DNA from: Treponema sp.
Lineage (GTDB): Bacteria > Spirochaetota > Spirochaetia > Treponematales > Breznakiellaceae
Direction: 5' to 3'
Assembly: GCA_031257595.1 (NCBI GenBank)
Contig: JAIROH010000030.1
Coordinates: 1-12,727 of the forward strand
Length of the DNA: 12,727 nucleotides
The translations under genes were made by a program, and so were the position numbers. The notes under the pieces were generated by a model. The model ran no database searches and was not told the origin of the DNA. It worked only from the letters and a program-made list of their open reading frames with translations. This document shows positions 1-8,100 of the stretch, one piece after another (the first letter of the stretch is position 1; the number at the start of each line of letters is the position of its first letter).

Positions 1-772
1 TAAAACCTTCGGGCATGTTTATTTTCATCGTGTCGCCTGACTGTTCGATTACATAGAGGCCCGCTTCAAACGCCGCCGCTTTCGCGTCTTCGGGAAACAC
101 CGCGCCGGCTATCGCTCCCCGGATCTTCCGCCTGTCGTTCCGCCGGTTTTTGTGTTCCCGCAGGATTTTAAGCCGGTTTTCCTGATGGACAACATCCTTT
201 TCCGTCGGCCGGCTTTTCACTTCTACCGCTATGGAATATTCTCCGTTTTCCAGCAGCAGATCTATTTCCGTCAAAATCTTTTGCCCGGAGCTGTCAAGCA
301 GCCTTACCCGTTCCGCAATCGTGTCGTCAAAATGGTAGCCCAGTTCGTTAAAACGCCTGACGATTCCGGGCGCCACAAGATGTTCCGCCATTTCGCCGAA
401 GCGGTTGTGGAGATCGCCCATCTGTCTGCTTACGCTTTTAACAACCCGCTCCGTTTCCCGGTGGGCCGCCCGCAGTTCCGCCATACCGCGCTCCCATTCT
501 TTCCGGCGCTCTGTTTCCTCCGCTTTAAGCTTCGCGTCAAGTTGAGCCGACTCTGCCCGGATCCGCGCCGCCTCCTCCTCGAACTGCGCTGTTTGCCGAG
601 CCGACTCCTCCCGGAACTGCGCTGTTTGCCGCGCCGACTCTGCCCGGATCCGCGCTGTTTGCCGGGCCGACTCCGCCTGGATCCGCGCCGCCTCCTCCTG
701 GGCCTTCGTAAAAACAGCCCAGAACTCCTCCAACGTAGGTACGTTTTTCATCAATTCCGCCGGCAAGGCCAT
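1..772 (-). CDS. Coiled-coil PD-(D/E)XK nuclease-like protein (DUF3782-like), C-terminus cut by window edge
   Basis: Reading the minus strand from an ATG at 772 gives 257 codons with no stop before the window edge, so the gene is partial at its 3' end. Residues ~20-110 are a charged, Ala/Glu/Arg/Gln-rich coiled coil built on an 11-residue repeat (core ESARQTA). Residues ~120-257 form a compact domain with E169-x-D171, then E184-V-K186 in the strand AVEVKS. This is the D...ExK arrangement of PD-(D/E)XK nuclease folds, and the overall design matches the DUF3782-type proteins I associate with treponemes. The start is supported by AAGGAG (779-784) six bases upstream. Nuclease activity is inference from the motif; the real role and substrate are unknown. 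The long Leu/Pro/Arg-rich frame on the opposite strand here is only its antisense shadow. Confidence 0.82.
   Translation of the reverse strand, partial: MALPAELMKNVPTLEEFWAVFTKAQEEAARIQAESARQTARIRAESARQTAQFREESARQTAQFEEEAARIRAESAQLDAKLKAEETERRKEWERGMAELRAAHRETERVVKSVSRQMGDLHNRFGEMAEHLVAPGIVRRFNELGYHFDDTIAERVRLLDSSGQKILTEIDLLLENGEYSIAVEVKSRPTEKDVVHQENRLKILREHKNRRNDRRKIRGAIAGAVFPEDAKAAAFEAGLYVIEQSGDTMKINMPEGF
586..684 (-). repeat. Three tandem 33-bp repeats encoding 11-residue coiled-coil units
   Basis: Units lie at 586-618, 619-651 and 652-684, with partial or diverged units on both sides (544-585 and from 685). Each begins GCGCTGTTTGCC on the plus strand. The 33-bp period keeps frame and encodes an 11-residue (hendecad) coiled-coil period. 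The high DNA identity between units suggests recent duplication, so copy number may differ between strains. Confidence 0.85.
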
Positions 773-778
773 AATTCG

Positions 779-820
779 CTCCTTATATTAAAGTATACAC
801 AGAAAAGGCTTTAGCGTCAG
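779..820 (-). promoter_or_regulatory. Promoter and ribosome binding site of the PD-(D/E)XK-like gene
   Basis: On the minus strand there is CTGACG (815-820), a 17-base spacer and TATACT (792-797), followed by the Shine-Dalgarno AAGGAG (779-784) and the ATG at 772. The -10 box has five of six consensus bases and the -35 box four of six. The predicted leader is very short (~13 bases). This is a match by eye to a sigma-70-type consensus. Confidence 0.5.
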
Positions 821-824
821 CATG

Positions 825-838
825 ATTGGACTTGTTCG
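825..838 (+). repeat. Partial copy of the 3958-4018 palindrome arm
   Basis: ATTGGACTTGTTCG is identical to 3958-3971. No matching right arm lies nearby, so this looks like a half element or a decayed remnant. It sits just outside the long palindrome at 843-1004. Confidence 0.55.
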
Positions 839-842
839 CAGT

Positions 843-1004
843 AATTCTCAGTTTATGTTCTAAAAACGAAAAAACACCTGTAAAAATTTATCGGGGGGCC
901 TGGCGGATGGAAAGAACATGGGGCCCCTCCCTCATATTCTTTCCATCCGTCACCCCGCGCTACCTTTAACGAGTGTCGTTTTACCTGTAGGAAACCTGAG
1001 AATT
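843..1004. repeat. Long imperfect palindrome (MITE-like or structured leader)
   Basis: The outer ends are AATTCTCAG (843-851) and its exact complement CTGAGAATT (996-1004). The centre is a strong stem: CGGATGGAAAGAA (904-916) pairs perfectly with TTCTTTCCATCCG (937-949), and after one mismatch five more pairs (one a G-T) follow, leaving an 8-base loop (923-930). Between ends and centre the two sides also resemble each other's complement, though with gaps (for example TAAAAACGA on the left against TAAAACGA in the complement of the right side). A structure of this size resembles a non-autonomous element or a long hairpin RNA. No encoded transposase and no target-site duplication were recognised. 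Confidence 0.6.
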
Positions 1005-1017
1005 GTCGCAAAAAAAG

Positions 1018-1042
1018 GTTAATAGGCCTGTCGTTAATAGGC
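1018..1042. repeat. Short direct repeat GTTAATAGGC, two copies at 15-base spacing
   Basis: GTTAATAGGC occurs at 1018-1027 and exactly again at 1033-1042, just upstream of the weak promoter candidate at 1046-1074. The position and spacing would suit tandem binding sites for a regulator of the importer operon. This is inference from sequence layout only. Confidence 0.35.
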
Positions 1043-1045
1043 TTC

Positions 1046-1074
1046 TTGATCGTAGGCTCAATTTGCGGTATGGT
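1046..1074 (+). promoter_or_regulatory. Weak candidate promoter for the importer operon
   Basis: TTGATC (1046-1051) and TATGGT (1069-1074) are separated by 17 bases. Both boxes are only partial matches to the sigma-70 consensus, and the site lies ~325 bp upstream of the first start codon. If real, the 105-bp repeats would be inside the transcribed leader. Confidence 0.25.
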
Positions 1075-1159
1075 TGATATAGTCCTTTGGGAATCAAGAT
1101 ACGTTCTGAATCCCCGAGGGTAATGTACGTTTGCAGCATTGCCCCCTGCCCAAAGGCTC

Positions 1160-1384
1160 GGGGCGTTTTGTTTTATTGGGTACTGTGGCCTGTGTCGTGC
1201 CCCACGCCGCGCTGCCATTTTCGGGACAGGCCGTGCTCAATGTTTCGCACGCTATTTGCCGGGCGGGGCGTTTTGCTTTACGGGCTGACAGGGGCCTTTG
1301 CTGTGCCCCACGCCGCGCTGCCATACCGGGATAAGCCGCGCTCAATGTTTCGCGCGCTGTTTGCCGGGCGGGGCGTTTTGTTTT
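1160..1384 (+). repeat. 105-bp tandem repeat, two full copies and a partial third
   Basis: GGGGCGTTTTG recurs at 1160, 1265 and 1370, an exact 105-base period. Copies 1 (1160-1264) and 2 (1265-1369) also share TGCCCCACGCCGCGCTGCCAT and CTCAATGTTTCGC with small compensating indels. The third copy is cut short and merges into the ribosome binding site of the binding-protein gene at 1387. Because 105 is a multiple of three, repeated 35-residue peptides appear on both strands, but neither looks like a real protein. Confidence 0.85.
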
Positions 1385-1386
1385 GT

Positions 1387-1393
1387 TAGGAGG
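1387..1393 (+). promoter_or_regulatory. Strong ribosome binding site for the binding-protein gene
   Basis: TAGGAGG lies five bases before the ATG at 1399 and is directly attached to the truncated third copy of the 105-bp repeat. It fixes the start of the binding protein. Confidence 0.8.
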
Positions 1394-1398
1394 AAAAA

Positions 1399-2379
1399 AT
1401 GAAATATTCAAAAAAAAACCAGGTGTTTTTTGCGTTACAGGCGGCGCTTCTTTTGGCCGCGATTCCGCTTTTTGCCGGACCGGCGCGGGAGAAGCCCTCG
1501 TATCCTGCGGTGATAAATATTTCCTATGTAGAGTCGCCTTTCAATCTTCAGATAATGGTGATGAAAGAACGTCGTATGCTGGAAGACGCCTTTGCCGCCA
1601 AAGGGATCGAAGTACGCTGGCATGACATCAACTCCGGCGCCGACCAGACCCAGGCCATGGCCGCGGGTTCACTTGACATCGCCTCGGTAATCAATTCCAC
1701 CTCGGTGATCCTCGCCAACGCCGCGGAAAATCCCGTGGAAATCGCCGCCCTGGTAAGCCGCCCGAAACAGAGCTTCGCCCTGATGGTGAGGGAGGACGGC
1801 CCGCGCTCGGTGGCCGAGCTTAAAGGCAAAACCGTCGCCGGCCCCAAAGGTACGGTACTCCACCAAATGCTTATCGCCGCCCTTGTCAAAGAAGGGATGA
1901 ATGCGGCGGATGTAAATTTTATCCAGATGGGGCTGCCCGAAGCCAGAGCCGCGCTGCTTTCAGGACAAATAGACGGCGCTCTCCAGGCGGCGAGCCTTAT
2001 TATCAGGGACGAGGAGGCCGGCGCCCGGACGCTGCTTACCGCGGACGGCTATCTGACGCCGCTTCTGTTTACCGCCGTTCGGCCGGCTTTCGCCAAACAG
2101 TGGCCGGATCTGCTCAAACTGTACCTGGACACCCAAACCGAAGCCTTCGACTGGATTGCCGTCAACCCCAGGGAAGCCGTCGCAATCGGTTCCCGGTATC
2201 AGCAGATTTCCCAGGAAGACGGCATGAAACTGTTCCAGTGGGGCGGCATCGCGTCGGTAATGGACGACGGCGATCTTCCGGCCCTGAAAGCCGATGTGGA
2301 TTTCCTCTATGAACAGGGGATGATCGATTCCAGGGTAAACCCGGAGGATTTCGTGCTTTCGTCGGCTTACGGCAGATGA
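1399..2379 (+). CDS. ABC transporter substrate-binding protein, SsuA/TauA/NMT1-like
   Basis: This 326-residue exported protein has a Lys-rich N-terminus, a hydrophobic segment at ~9-25 and a likely signal peptidase I site after LFA (~26). There is no lipobox cysteine. The mature part opens with the strand INISYVESPFN and continues with the family pattern: a helix ending in GIEVRW, the GAMAAGSLDIA-like stretch QAMAAGSLDIASVINS, VAELKGKTVAGPKGT, and ARAALLSGQIDGAL. It should bind a small solute, perhaps a sulfonate, nitrate-like anion or pyrimidine-type compound, in the periplasm and pass it to the permease. The substrate cannot be read from the sequence. It is the first gene of a three-gene operon; its stop overlaps the permease start (ATGA at 2376-2379). 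Start is fixed by TAGGAGG. Confidence 0.85.
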   Translation: MKYSKKNQVFFALQAALLLAAIPLFAGPAREKPSYPAVINISYVESPFNLQIMVMKERRMLEDAFAAKGIEVRWHDINSGADQTQAMAAGSLDIASVINSTSVILANAAENPVEIAALVSRPKQSFALMVREDGPRSVAELKGKTVAGPKGTVLHQMLIAALVKEGMNAADVNFIQMGLPEARAALLSGQIDGALQAASLIIRDEEAGARTLLTADGYLTPLLFTAVRPAFAKQWPDLLKLYLDTQTEAFDWIAVNPREAVAIGSRYQQISQEDGMKLFQWGGIASVMDDGDLPALKADVDFLYEQGMIDSRVNPEDFVLSSAYGR

Positions 2380-3269
2380 TAAAGATACCGCGGGCCCGCG
2401 AATTTGCGGCCGGGTATCAAACCCCGCGGCGCGTGAAAAAAGGCGGAGCCGGTGAAGGCGGGCCGGACGCGGCAAAAACCGCGGACAGGGCGCGCTTTAA
2501 GGCGGCGGACATTTTGCTGTACGCCGCCCTGCCCGCGGGAATCATCGTGCTATGGTGGATTCTTTCCGCGCTGAAGCTTGTAAACCCCTACCTGATTCCC
2601 GCTCCGGGGAAAATTTTTTCGGCCGCGGCGCGGCTTCTTGCCGGCGGTGAACTTGCGGGGCATATCAGGATAAGTCTTCTCCGGGTTTGGTCGGGTTACC
2701 TTATCAGCGCCGGCGCCGCCCTGCCCCTGGCGCTGATCTTCCACGAAAGCCCCCCGCTGCGGAAAATATTTCACGGGATCTTTGAAACCGTCAGGGCGGT
2801 TCCGCCGCTGGCCCTCATCCCCCTTTTGATTCTGTGGTTCGGAATCGGCGAAGCCTCGAAACTTGCCGTAATAGTTCTGGCGACTTTTTTTCCGGTTTTC
2901 CTTAACGCGGAAAGCGGTTTTGATTCGATGGACAGCCGCTGGCTGGAACTTTCCCGTTCTCTGGAACTTTCCTTTCCCCGCCACCTCCGTTCGGTATTGA
3001 TACCCGCGGCCCTGCCCCAGATCATCACGGGGATGCGCCTTGGCTTCGGCTATTCCTGGCGGGCGCTTTTGGGGGCGGAGCTTTTCGCGTCGGCGTCGGG
3101 CCTCGGTTACCTTATCACGGACGCCCAGGCAATGGCCCGGACGGACAGGGTTTTTGTGGGAATTTTTACGATAGGTCTTTTGGGGGTGATCTTCGACGCC
3201 CTGTTCCGTTTTCTTGCGGCCAGGCTCCTCCCCGCCTCCGAAAATTTTTCCTGGGCCGCCCATGAGTGA
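2376..3269 (+). CDS. ABC transporter permease, SsuC/TauC-like
   Basis: This 297-residue inner-membrane protein has about six hydrophobic segments, including ~46-68, ~107-122, ~143-156, ~162-176 and ~259-282. The motif YLIPAPGKIF (~72-81) precedes the transmembrane core, as is common in SsuC-type permeases. The cytoplasmic EAA-type coupling loop is at ~191-219 (ELSRSLELSF...LIPAALPQIITG), where the ATPase docks. The N-terminal ~40 residues are hydrophilic and glycine/lysine-rich, an unusual extension; a later start is possible, but the ATGA overlap with the binding-protein stop favours 2376. It translocates the solute delivered by the upstream binding protein. The gene overlaps the ATPase gene by eight bases. 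Confidence 0.87.
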   Translation: MIKIPRAREFAAGYQTPRRVKKGGAGEGGPDAAKTADRARFKAADILLYAALPAGIIVLWWILSALKLVNPYLIPAPGKIFSAAARLLAGGELAGHIRISLLRVWSGYLISAGAALPLALIFHESPPLRKIFHGIFETVRAVPPLALIPLLILWFGIGEASKLAVIVLATFFPVFLNAESGFDSMDSRWLELSRSLELSFPRHLRSVLIPAALPQIITGMRLGFGYSWRALLGAELFASASGLGYLITDAQAMARTDRVFVGIFTIGLLGVIFDALFRFLAARLLPASENFSWAAHE

Positions 3270-3987
3270 ATCCTCCCTGAATTTTCTCCGCGTGAACGAT
3301 CTGCGCAAGACGTTTCTGCCGGAAGGAAAAACCGTCCGGGCGCTGGACGGTTTTTCCCTGGACGCCGAAGCGGGATCGTTTACGGCGGTAGTGGGAAAAA
3401 GCGGCTGCGGAAAGACGACTTTGCTGAAGTGTATCGCGGGTCTTGAACGGCCCGATTCGGGAACGGTGCGGTTTTACGGAAAGGCCGGCATTGTGTTCCA
3501 GGATCCGCGGCTCCTTCCCTGGCTCACGGTCGAAGGCAACCTGGCCCTTGCCCTGCGGGACCGGAACTCTCCCCTCCTGGAAGAAACCCTCGCGCTGGTC
3601 GGGCTTGAAGGCTGGGGCGGCGCGTATCCCCGGCAGCTTTCCGGCGGCATGGCCCAGCGGGCAAGTCTCGCGCGCTGTCTGTGCAGAAAGCCCGATCTGC
3701 TGCTGCTGGACGAGCCGTTAAGCGCGCTGGATTCCTTTACCCGGCTCCGGCTGCGGAAAGAACTGGAGAGGATCTGCCGCGGACGCACGGTGATTTTGGT
3801 TACACACGACATCGAAGAAGCGGTATATTTGGGGGACAGGGTTGTTTTTATGGACAGGGGAAAGATACAATCTGAATTCGCCGTAACGCTTTCCCGGCCC
3901 AGGGATTACCGGGACAGGGCTTTTCAGGAGATCTGCGCCGGTATCGACGCGGAGGACATTGGACTTGTTCGACAACCTATTTACTGA
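3262..3987 (+). CDS. ABC transporter ATPase, SsuB/TauB-like
   Basis: This cytoplasmic protein is 241 residues from ATG 3262. It has all the nucleotide-binding motifs: Walker A GKSGCGKTT (45-53), Q-loop Q80 in GIVFQDPRLLPW, signature LSGGM (126-130), Walker B LLLLDE (146-151) and switch histidine H182. The FQDPRLLPW form is typical of nitrate/sulfonate/taurine importers. The frame is open back to TTG 3214, but ATG 3262 gives a normal family N-terminus (SSLNFLRVNDLRKTF), so I use it; it overlaps the permease stop. The last ten codons (DIGLVRQPIY) and stop run into a palindromic repeat (3962-4018), so the C-terminal tail is probably repeat-derived. Confidence 0.9.
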   Translation: MSESSLNFLRVNDLRKTFLPEGKTVRALDGFSLDAEAGSFTAVVGKSGCGKTTLLKCIAGLERPDSGTVRFYGKAGIVFQDPRLLPWLTVEGNLALALRDRNSPLLEETLALVGLEGWGGAYPRQLSGGMAQRASLARCLCRKPDLLLLDEPLSALDSFTRLRLRKELERICRGRTVILVTHDIEEAVYLGDRVVFMDRGKIQSEFAVTLSRPRDYRDRAFQEICAGIDAEDIGLVRQPIY

Positions 3988-4018
3988 ACCCTATCGGGTT
4001 CGGGTTGTCGAACAAGTC
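3962..4018. repeat. Nested palindromic repeat spanning the ATPase stop codon
   Basis: GACTTGTTCGACAACC (3962-3977) is perfectly complementary to GGTTGTCGAACAAGTC (4003-4018). The intervening 25 bases contain a second perfect hairpin, GAACCC-TATC-GGGTTC (3986-4001). The left arm encodes the end of the ATPase, and its TGA stop is at 3985-3987. No T-run follows, so this is not a classical intrinsic terminator. Fourteen bases, ATTGGACTTGTTCG, occur both here (3958-3971) and at 825-838, which suggests a dispersed REP-like family. It could fold in the mRNA between the ATPase and hydE. Confidence 0.8.
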
Positions 4019-4048
4019 TATTGACGGCGCTGAACAGGATACGGATCA

Positions 4049-5077
4049 ATGACGGACGCTGAAATTCTTCACTACATCACCACGGACGACAGGGCGGAGG
4101 CGGAAGCTCTCTACGCCGGGGCCAGGGCCGTGCGGGAAAAGCATTACGGTACGGACGTGTACTTCCGCGGCCTTATCGAATTTACCAGTTACTGCAAAAA
4201 CAACTGTTTTTACTGCGGCATCCGCCGGGACAACGCCGAAACGCGGCGCTACCGCCTGAGCCGGGAACAGATCCTCGAATGCTGCCGCACCGGAAACGCC
4301 CTGGGTTTCAGAACCTTTGTACTCCAGGGTGGGGAAGATCCGTACTATACCGATGAAAAGATGATCGGGATTATCCGGGCAATACGGGCGGAATTCCCGG
4401 AACACGCGATTACCCTTTCAATCGGCGAGCGGAGCCGGGAAAGTTACGAAGCGTTTTATGAAGCCGGGGCCGACCGCTACCTGCTCCGGCACGAAACCGC
4501 CGACGAGGAACATTACCGGGCGATGCACCCCGCGGAGATGAAACTTTCAAACCGCAAGGAATGTCTCTATACCCTCAGGGAAATCGGCTTCCAGGTGGGG
4601 GCCGGTTTTATGGTGGGAACCCCTTTCCAGACCCCGGAATGCCTGCTTGAAGATCTCCGTTTCCTGGAAGACCTCGATCCCCACATGGTCGGCATCGGGC
4701 CTTTTATCCCCGCGTCGCATACCCCGTTTGCCGGATACCCCGCCGGCGGCGAGGAACGCACGCTGCGGATGGTGGCCCTTACCCGGCTCCTCCTGCCCCG
4801 TACGCTGCTTCCCGCGACCACCGCCCTGGGTACCCTCGCCGGCGACGGCCGTGAAAAGGCCCTCCTTGCCGGGGCCAATGTGGTTATGCCGAACCTGTCG
4901 CCGGTCGATGTCCGCAAGCTCTATTCCCTTTATGACAACAAGATCTGTACCGGCGACGAAGCCGCCGAATGTCTGCGCTGCATGTCATTGCGGATAAAAG
5001 CCACGGGCTTTTGTCCGTCAATGGTCCGGGGAGATTCCCGGGTCGCTTTTCCCCAGATTCAGACGGTTCCGGTTTAA
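4049..5077 (+). CDS. hydE: [FeFe]-hydrogenase H-cluster radical SAM maturase HydE
   Basis: This 342-residue protein is close to the usual HydE length. The radical SAM cluster cysteines are C49, C53 and C56 (SYCKNNCFYCG, CxxxCxxC). The family blocks are in order: YGTDVYFRGLIEF, FVLQGGEDPYY (90-100), ITLSIGERS, GADRYLLRHET (140-150), GFMVGTPFQT, MVGIGPFIPASHTPF, LLPATTALGT and ANVVMPNLSP. C300, C308 and C311 form C-x7-C-x2-C, the pattern that binds the optional second cluster in some HydE proteins. HydE works with HydG and HydF to build the di-iron subcluster of the H-cluster, acting after HydG. Neither hydF, hydG nor a hydrogenase gene is in the window. The start at 4049 is 61 bases after the ATPase stop, with only a weak upstream AGGA. 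GIRR and LRHET distinguish it from biotin synthase. Confidence 0.93.
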   Translation: MTDAEILHYITTDDRAEAEALYAGARAVREKHYGTDVYFRGLIEFTSYCKNNCFYCGIRRDNAETRRYRLSREQILECCRTGNALGFRTFVLQGGEDPYYTDEKMIGIIRAIRAEFPEHAITLSIGERSRESYEAFYEAGADRYLLRHETADEEHYRAMHPAEMKLSNRKECLYTLREIGFQVGAGFMVGTPFQTPECLLEDLRFLEDLDPHMVGIGPFIPASHTPFAGYPAGGEERTLRMVALTRLLLPRTLLPATTALGTLAGDGREKALLAGANVVMPNLSPVDVRKLYSLYDNKICTGDEAAECLRCMSLRIKATGFCPSMVRGDSRVAFPQIQTVPV

Positions 5078-5143
5078 CATCGTACAATACACTCTCCTGC
5101 CCTTCCTCTACCGGTAAAAATATGATACTTTTTTGTAAAATAT

Positions 5144-8100
5144 ATGCTGTATAGAAAAATAATAATAGCGGTATATGCCGTCCTGTTTCTATGCATAACG
5201 GCGGGCTGTAAAGACAGCCCTGCTTCTTTCCATCAGGACGAATATCCTTCATATACCGATTACAGGGACATTCCTGAAATAACCGAAGAGGAAATCAACG
5301 CCGTCCAATCCCTTAAAGAACGCTACGGGTCGTTTGTCTACGGGGCGGTTCTGACCACCGAAACCTTTTACAACGAATATGGCGAAATCCGGGGTTACAG
5401 CGCCCTGTTATGCGACTGGCTTTCGGAACTGTTTGGCATTCCGTTTACGCCGGTAATTTATGAATGGGACGAGCTTATCGGGGGGCTTAAGGACAACACC
5501 GTTGATTTTACCGGTGAGCTGACCGCTACGGCCGAACGGCGAAAAACCCATTTTATGACCGACGCCATAGCGGAGCGTTCGGTCAAATTTATGCGAATCG
5601 CGGACAGCCGGCCGCTTTCGAAGACAGGGGCCGAACGTCCCCTCCGCTATGGTTTTCTTGAAGGCGTCGTAACTTCCGGCCTTGTCCTGCCCCATGTTGA
5701 AAAAAATACCGAAGTTTTCCTTGTCGGCAATTATGAAACAGCCTATACAATGCTTAAAAACGGAGACATAGACGCTTTCTTTGACGAAGGCGTAGCCGAG
5801 GCGGCGTTTGACGTCTATGGCGACGTAACGGCCGAAGATTTTTTTCCGCTGATTCACGGCGCCGTCTCGCTTTCAACCCAAAACCGGTCCCTTGAGCCTG
5901 TTATCTCGATAGTGCAAAAAGCCCTGCGGCACGGCGCGGCGCACAGTCTGGCCGAAAAGTACAATGAAGGCCTTGGGGAATATATGCGGCACAAACTTCT
6001 TTTGCGGTTAAGTCCGGAAGAAAAGTTGTACATCAAAGAACATTCCCAGGGTATCCCGGTCGCGGCCGAACACGATAATTATCCGGTAAGCTTTTACAAT
6101 ATCCGGGAAAAACAGTGGCAGGGCATCGCGATCGACGTGCTTAAAAAAGCGGAAGAACTTACCGGGCTTTCGTTCCATCTGGTTAACGCCGAAAACGCCG
6201 AATGGCCGGAACTGCTGGAAAAGCTTGAAAACGGGGAGGCGGCGCTTATAACCGAACTGATCCGTTCGGAAGGACGGGAAGGCCGTTTTCTTTGGGCAAA
6301 CAAGCCCTTTACCACCGATCGTTACGCCCTTCTTTCCAAATCCGGCTTCAGGGATTTACAGATCAACGAAATCCGGTTTGTCAAAGTCGGGCTTATCAGG
6401 GGAACGGCCTATGCGGAATTGTTTAACAAGTGGTTCCCCGATCATGCAAACACCGTGGAATTTACCGGTCCGGAAAACGCGTTTGCCGCCCTTGAACGGG
6501 GAGAAGTGGAAGCGGTTATGGCGACCAGAAATTTGCTTCTTAGTCTGACAAATTACCACGAACAGACAGGCTACAAAACAAATATCGAGTTTAACCAGAC
6601 TTTTGAATCTTTGTTCGGGTTTAACCGCGGCGAAACTCTCCTGTGTTCCATTATGGATAAATCCCTGAACATTATTGACTGTAACAGCATAGCCGAACGG
6701 TGGATCAGAAAAACCTTCGATTACCGCGAAAAGCTGACCCGCTCCCAAACTCCCTGGTTTCTTGGCGCGGCGGGCCTTCTCTTTTGTCTGCTGATACTGT
6801 TGGCGGTTGTATTTCGCAGAAACCTCCAGGAAGGAAAACGGCTTGAAAAGATAGTGCGGGATCGTACCGCCGAGCTGGTAAGGCAGGATGAGCTTTTACA
6901 TGTGGTAAACGATCTTGCCACAATTCTGCTTGCTTCGGACACCGATAAACTGAAACAGGTCCTTGACAGCGGCATTGCAATGGTAGCGCAATGTGTAACG
7001 GTTGACCGTGTATACGTCTGGCAAAATGTCACAAAAAACAACTCGCTTTATTACTCCAAGGTATACGAATGGGTAAAATCCGGTGAATCCGGATGGAATT
7101 CATCGTTTGAATTTTCCTACGGAGAGACTTTTCCCGAATGGGAAAAAGCACTTTCCCTGGGAAAAAGCATAAACGGCCCCCTTGAATGTTTGGAGGAAAG
7201 CGGCCGTCTGCGGCTTGAACCCTATGGGATCAAATCGATCCTGGTTTTGCCGGTATTTTTACAGAAACCCGGCGGGACCGAAGATTATTTCTGGGGTTTT
7301 GTAAGCTTTGACGACTGTCACAAAAAACGGTTTTTTCCCAAAGAAGAAGAAAGCATCCTGCGTTCCGGAAGCCTGCTTGTCGTCAACGCGCTCCAGAAAA
7401 ACGAGTTGTCCCAAAGCCTTGAAAACGCGCTTGAGCAGGCAAAAAGCGCAAACAGCGCAAAGAGTGAATTCCTCGCAAACATGAGCCACGAAATCCGAAC
7501 GCCGATGAACGCCATCATCGGCATGACTTCCATCGGCAGGGCGTCCGGAGAAATGGAACGAAAGGATTACTGCCTGACAAAGATCGAAGAAGCTTCAAAT
7601 CATCTTTTGGGAATTATTAACGACATCCTGGATATGTCAAAAATAGAAGCAAACAAATTTGAACTTTCTCCGGTGGAATTCAATTTTGAAAAAACGCTTA
7701 AACAGGTGGTTAATGTCATCAACTTCCGGGTAAACGAAAAGCGGCAGCGTCTTTCCGTTCATATTGACGGATCGATTCCTCCCGTGCTGATAGGGGACGA
7801 TCAAAGGCTTGCCCAGGTGATAACGAATCTTTTGGGGAACGCGGTCAAATTTACGCCGGAAAGGGGAACCATCGGCATCGACACGCGTCTTGTAAAAGAA
7901 GAAGAAGGTCTTTGCACGATTCAAATAGACGTAAGCGATACAGGAATAGGCATAAGCGGGGAACAGCAGAAAAAACTTTTTAATTCTTTTCAGCAGGCGG
8001 AAAGCAGTACCTCACGCCAGTTCGGAGGGACCGGGCTTGGCCTTGCCATTTCCAGGCGTATTGTGGAAATGATGGGCGGAGACATCTGGGTTGAATCGGA

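Larger units (their letters stand above)
773..1398. other. Repeat-rich non-coding region between divergent genes
   Basis: About 625 bp separate the divergently read nuclease-like gene and importer operon. I find no convincing gene: open frames on both strands read through repeats, are rich in Arg/Pro/Cys and lack recognisable domains. The region holds the minus-strand promoter, a 14-base copy of a palindrome arm (825-838), a long imperfect palindrome (843-1004), a 10-bp direct repeat (1018-1042) and a 105-bp tandem repeat (1160-~1384). It may be the transcribed leader of the importer operon. Confidence 0.75.

Noticed and set aside
586..684. CRISPR array
   Set aside because: The units are contiguous with no unique spacers, and they encode a regular coiled coil.
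152..814. Plus-strand open frame of 220 codons rich in Leu, Pro and Arg
   Set aside because: It is antisense to the coiled-coil nuclease-like gene. Its CLPRRL-type repeats are the reverse reading of the ESARQTA repeats, and no domain is recognisable.
853..1218. Minus-strand frame of 121 codons across the palindrome
   Set aside because: It reads through the long palindrome and the tandem repeat, with no domain, no signal and no start context.
1087..1389. Plus-strand frame ending just before the binding-protein gene, as a leader peptide
   Set aside because: It starts at TTG without a ribosome binding site and consists of translated repeat units. The stop within the next gene's Shine-Dalgarno is suggestive but not enough.
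773..1398. Riboswitch (for example TPP type) in the importer leader
   Set aside because: A CTGAGA stretch near 996 was checked, but the other conserved parts of the TPP aptamer are missing. The stretch is explained as the end of the palindrome.
1094..1411. Minus-strand frame of 105 codons with a 35-residue repeat (KRPARQ...)
   Set aside because: It is created by the 105-bp tandem repeat, overlaps the ribosome binding site and start of the binding-protein gene, has no visible ribosome binding site and an implausible composition.
3214..3261. Upstream TTG start for the ATPase gene
   Set aside because: The extra 16 residues (RPGSSPPPKIFPGPP) do not fit the family N-terminus and lie inside the permease coding region. 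ATG 3262 fits better.
2550..3308. Minus-strand frame of 252 codons across the permease gene
   Set aside because: It is a shadow of the permease, whose membrane segments, EAA loop and operon overlaps are clear. The shadow product is Arg/Lys/Gly-rich without a domain.
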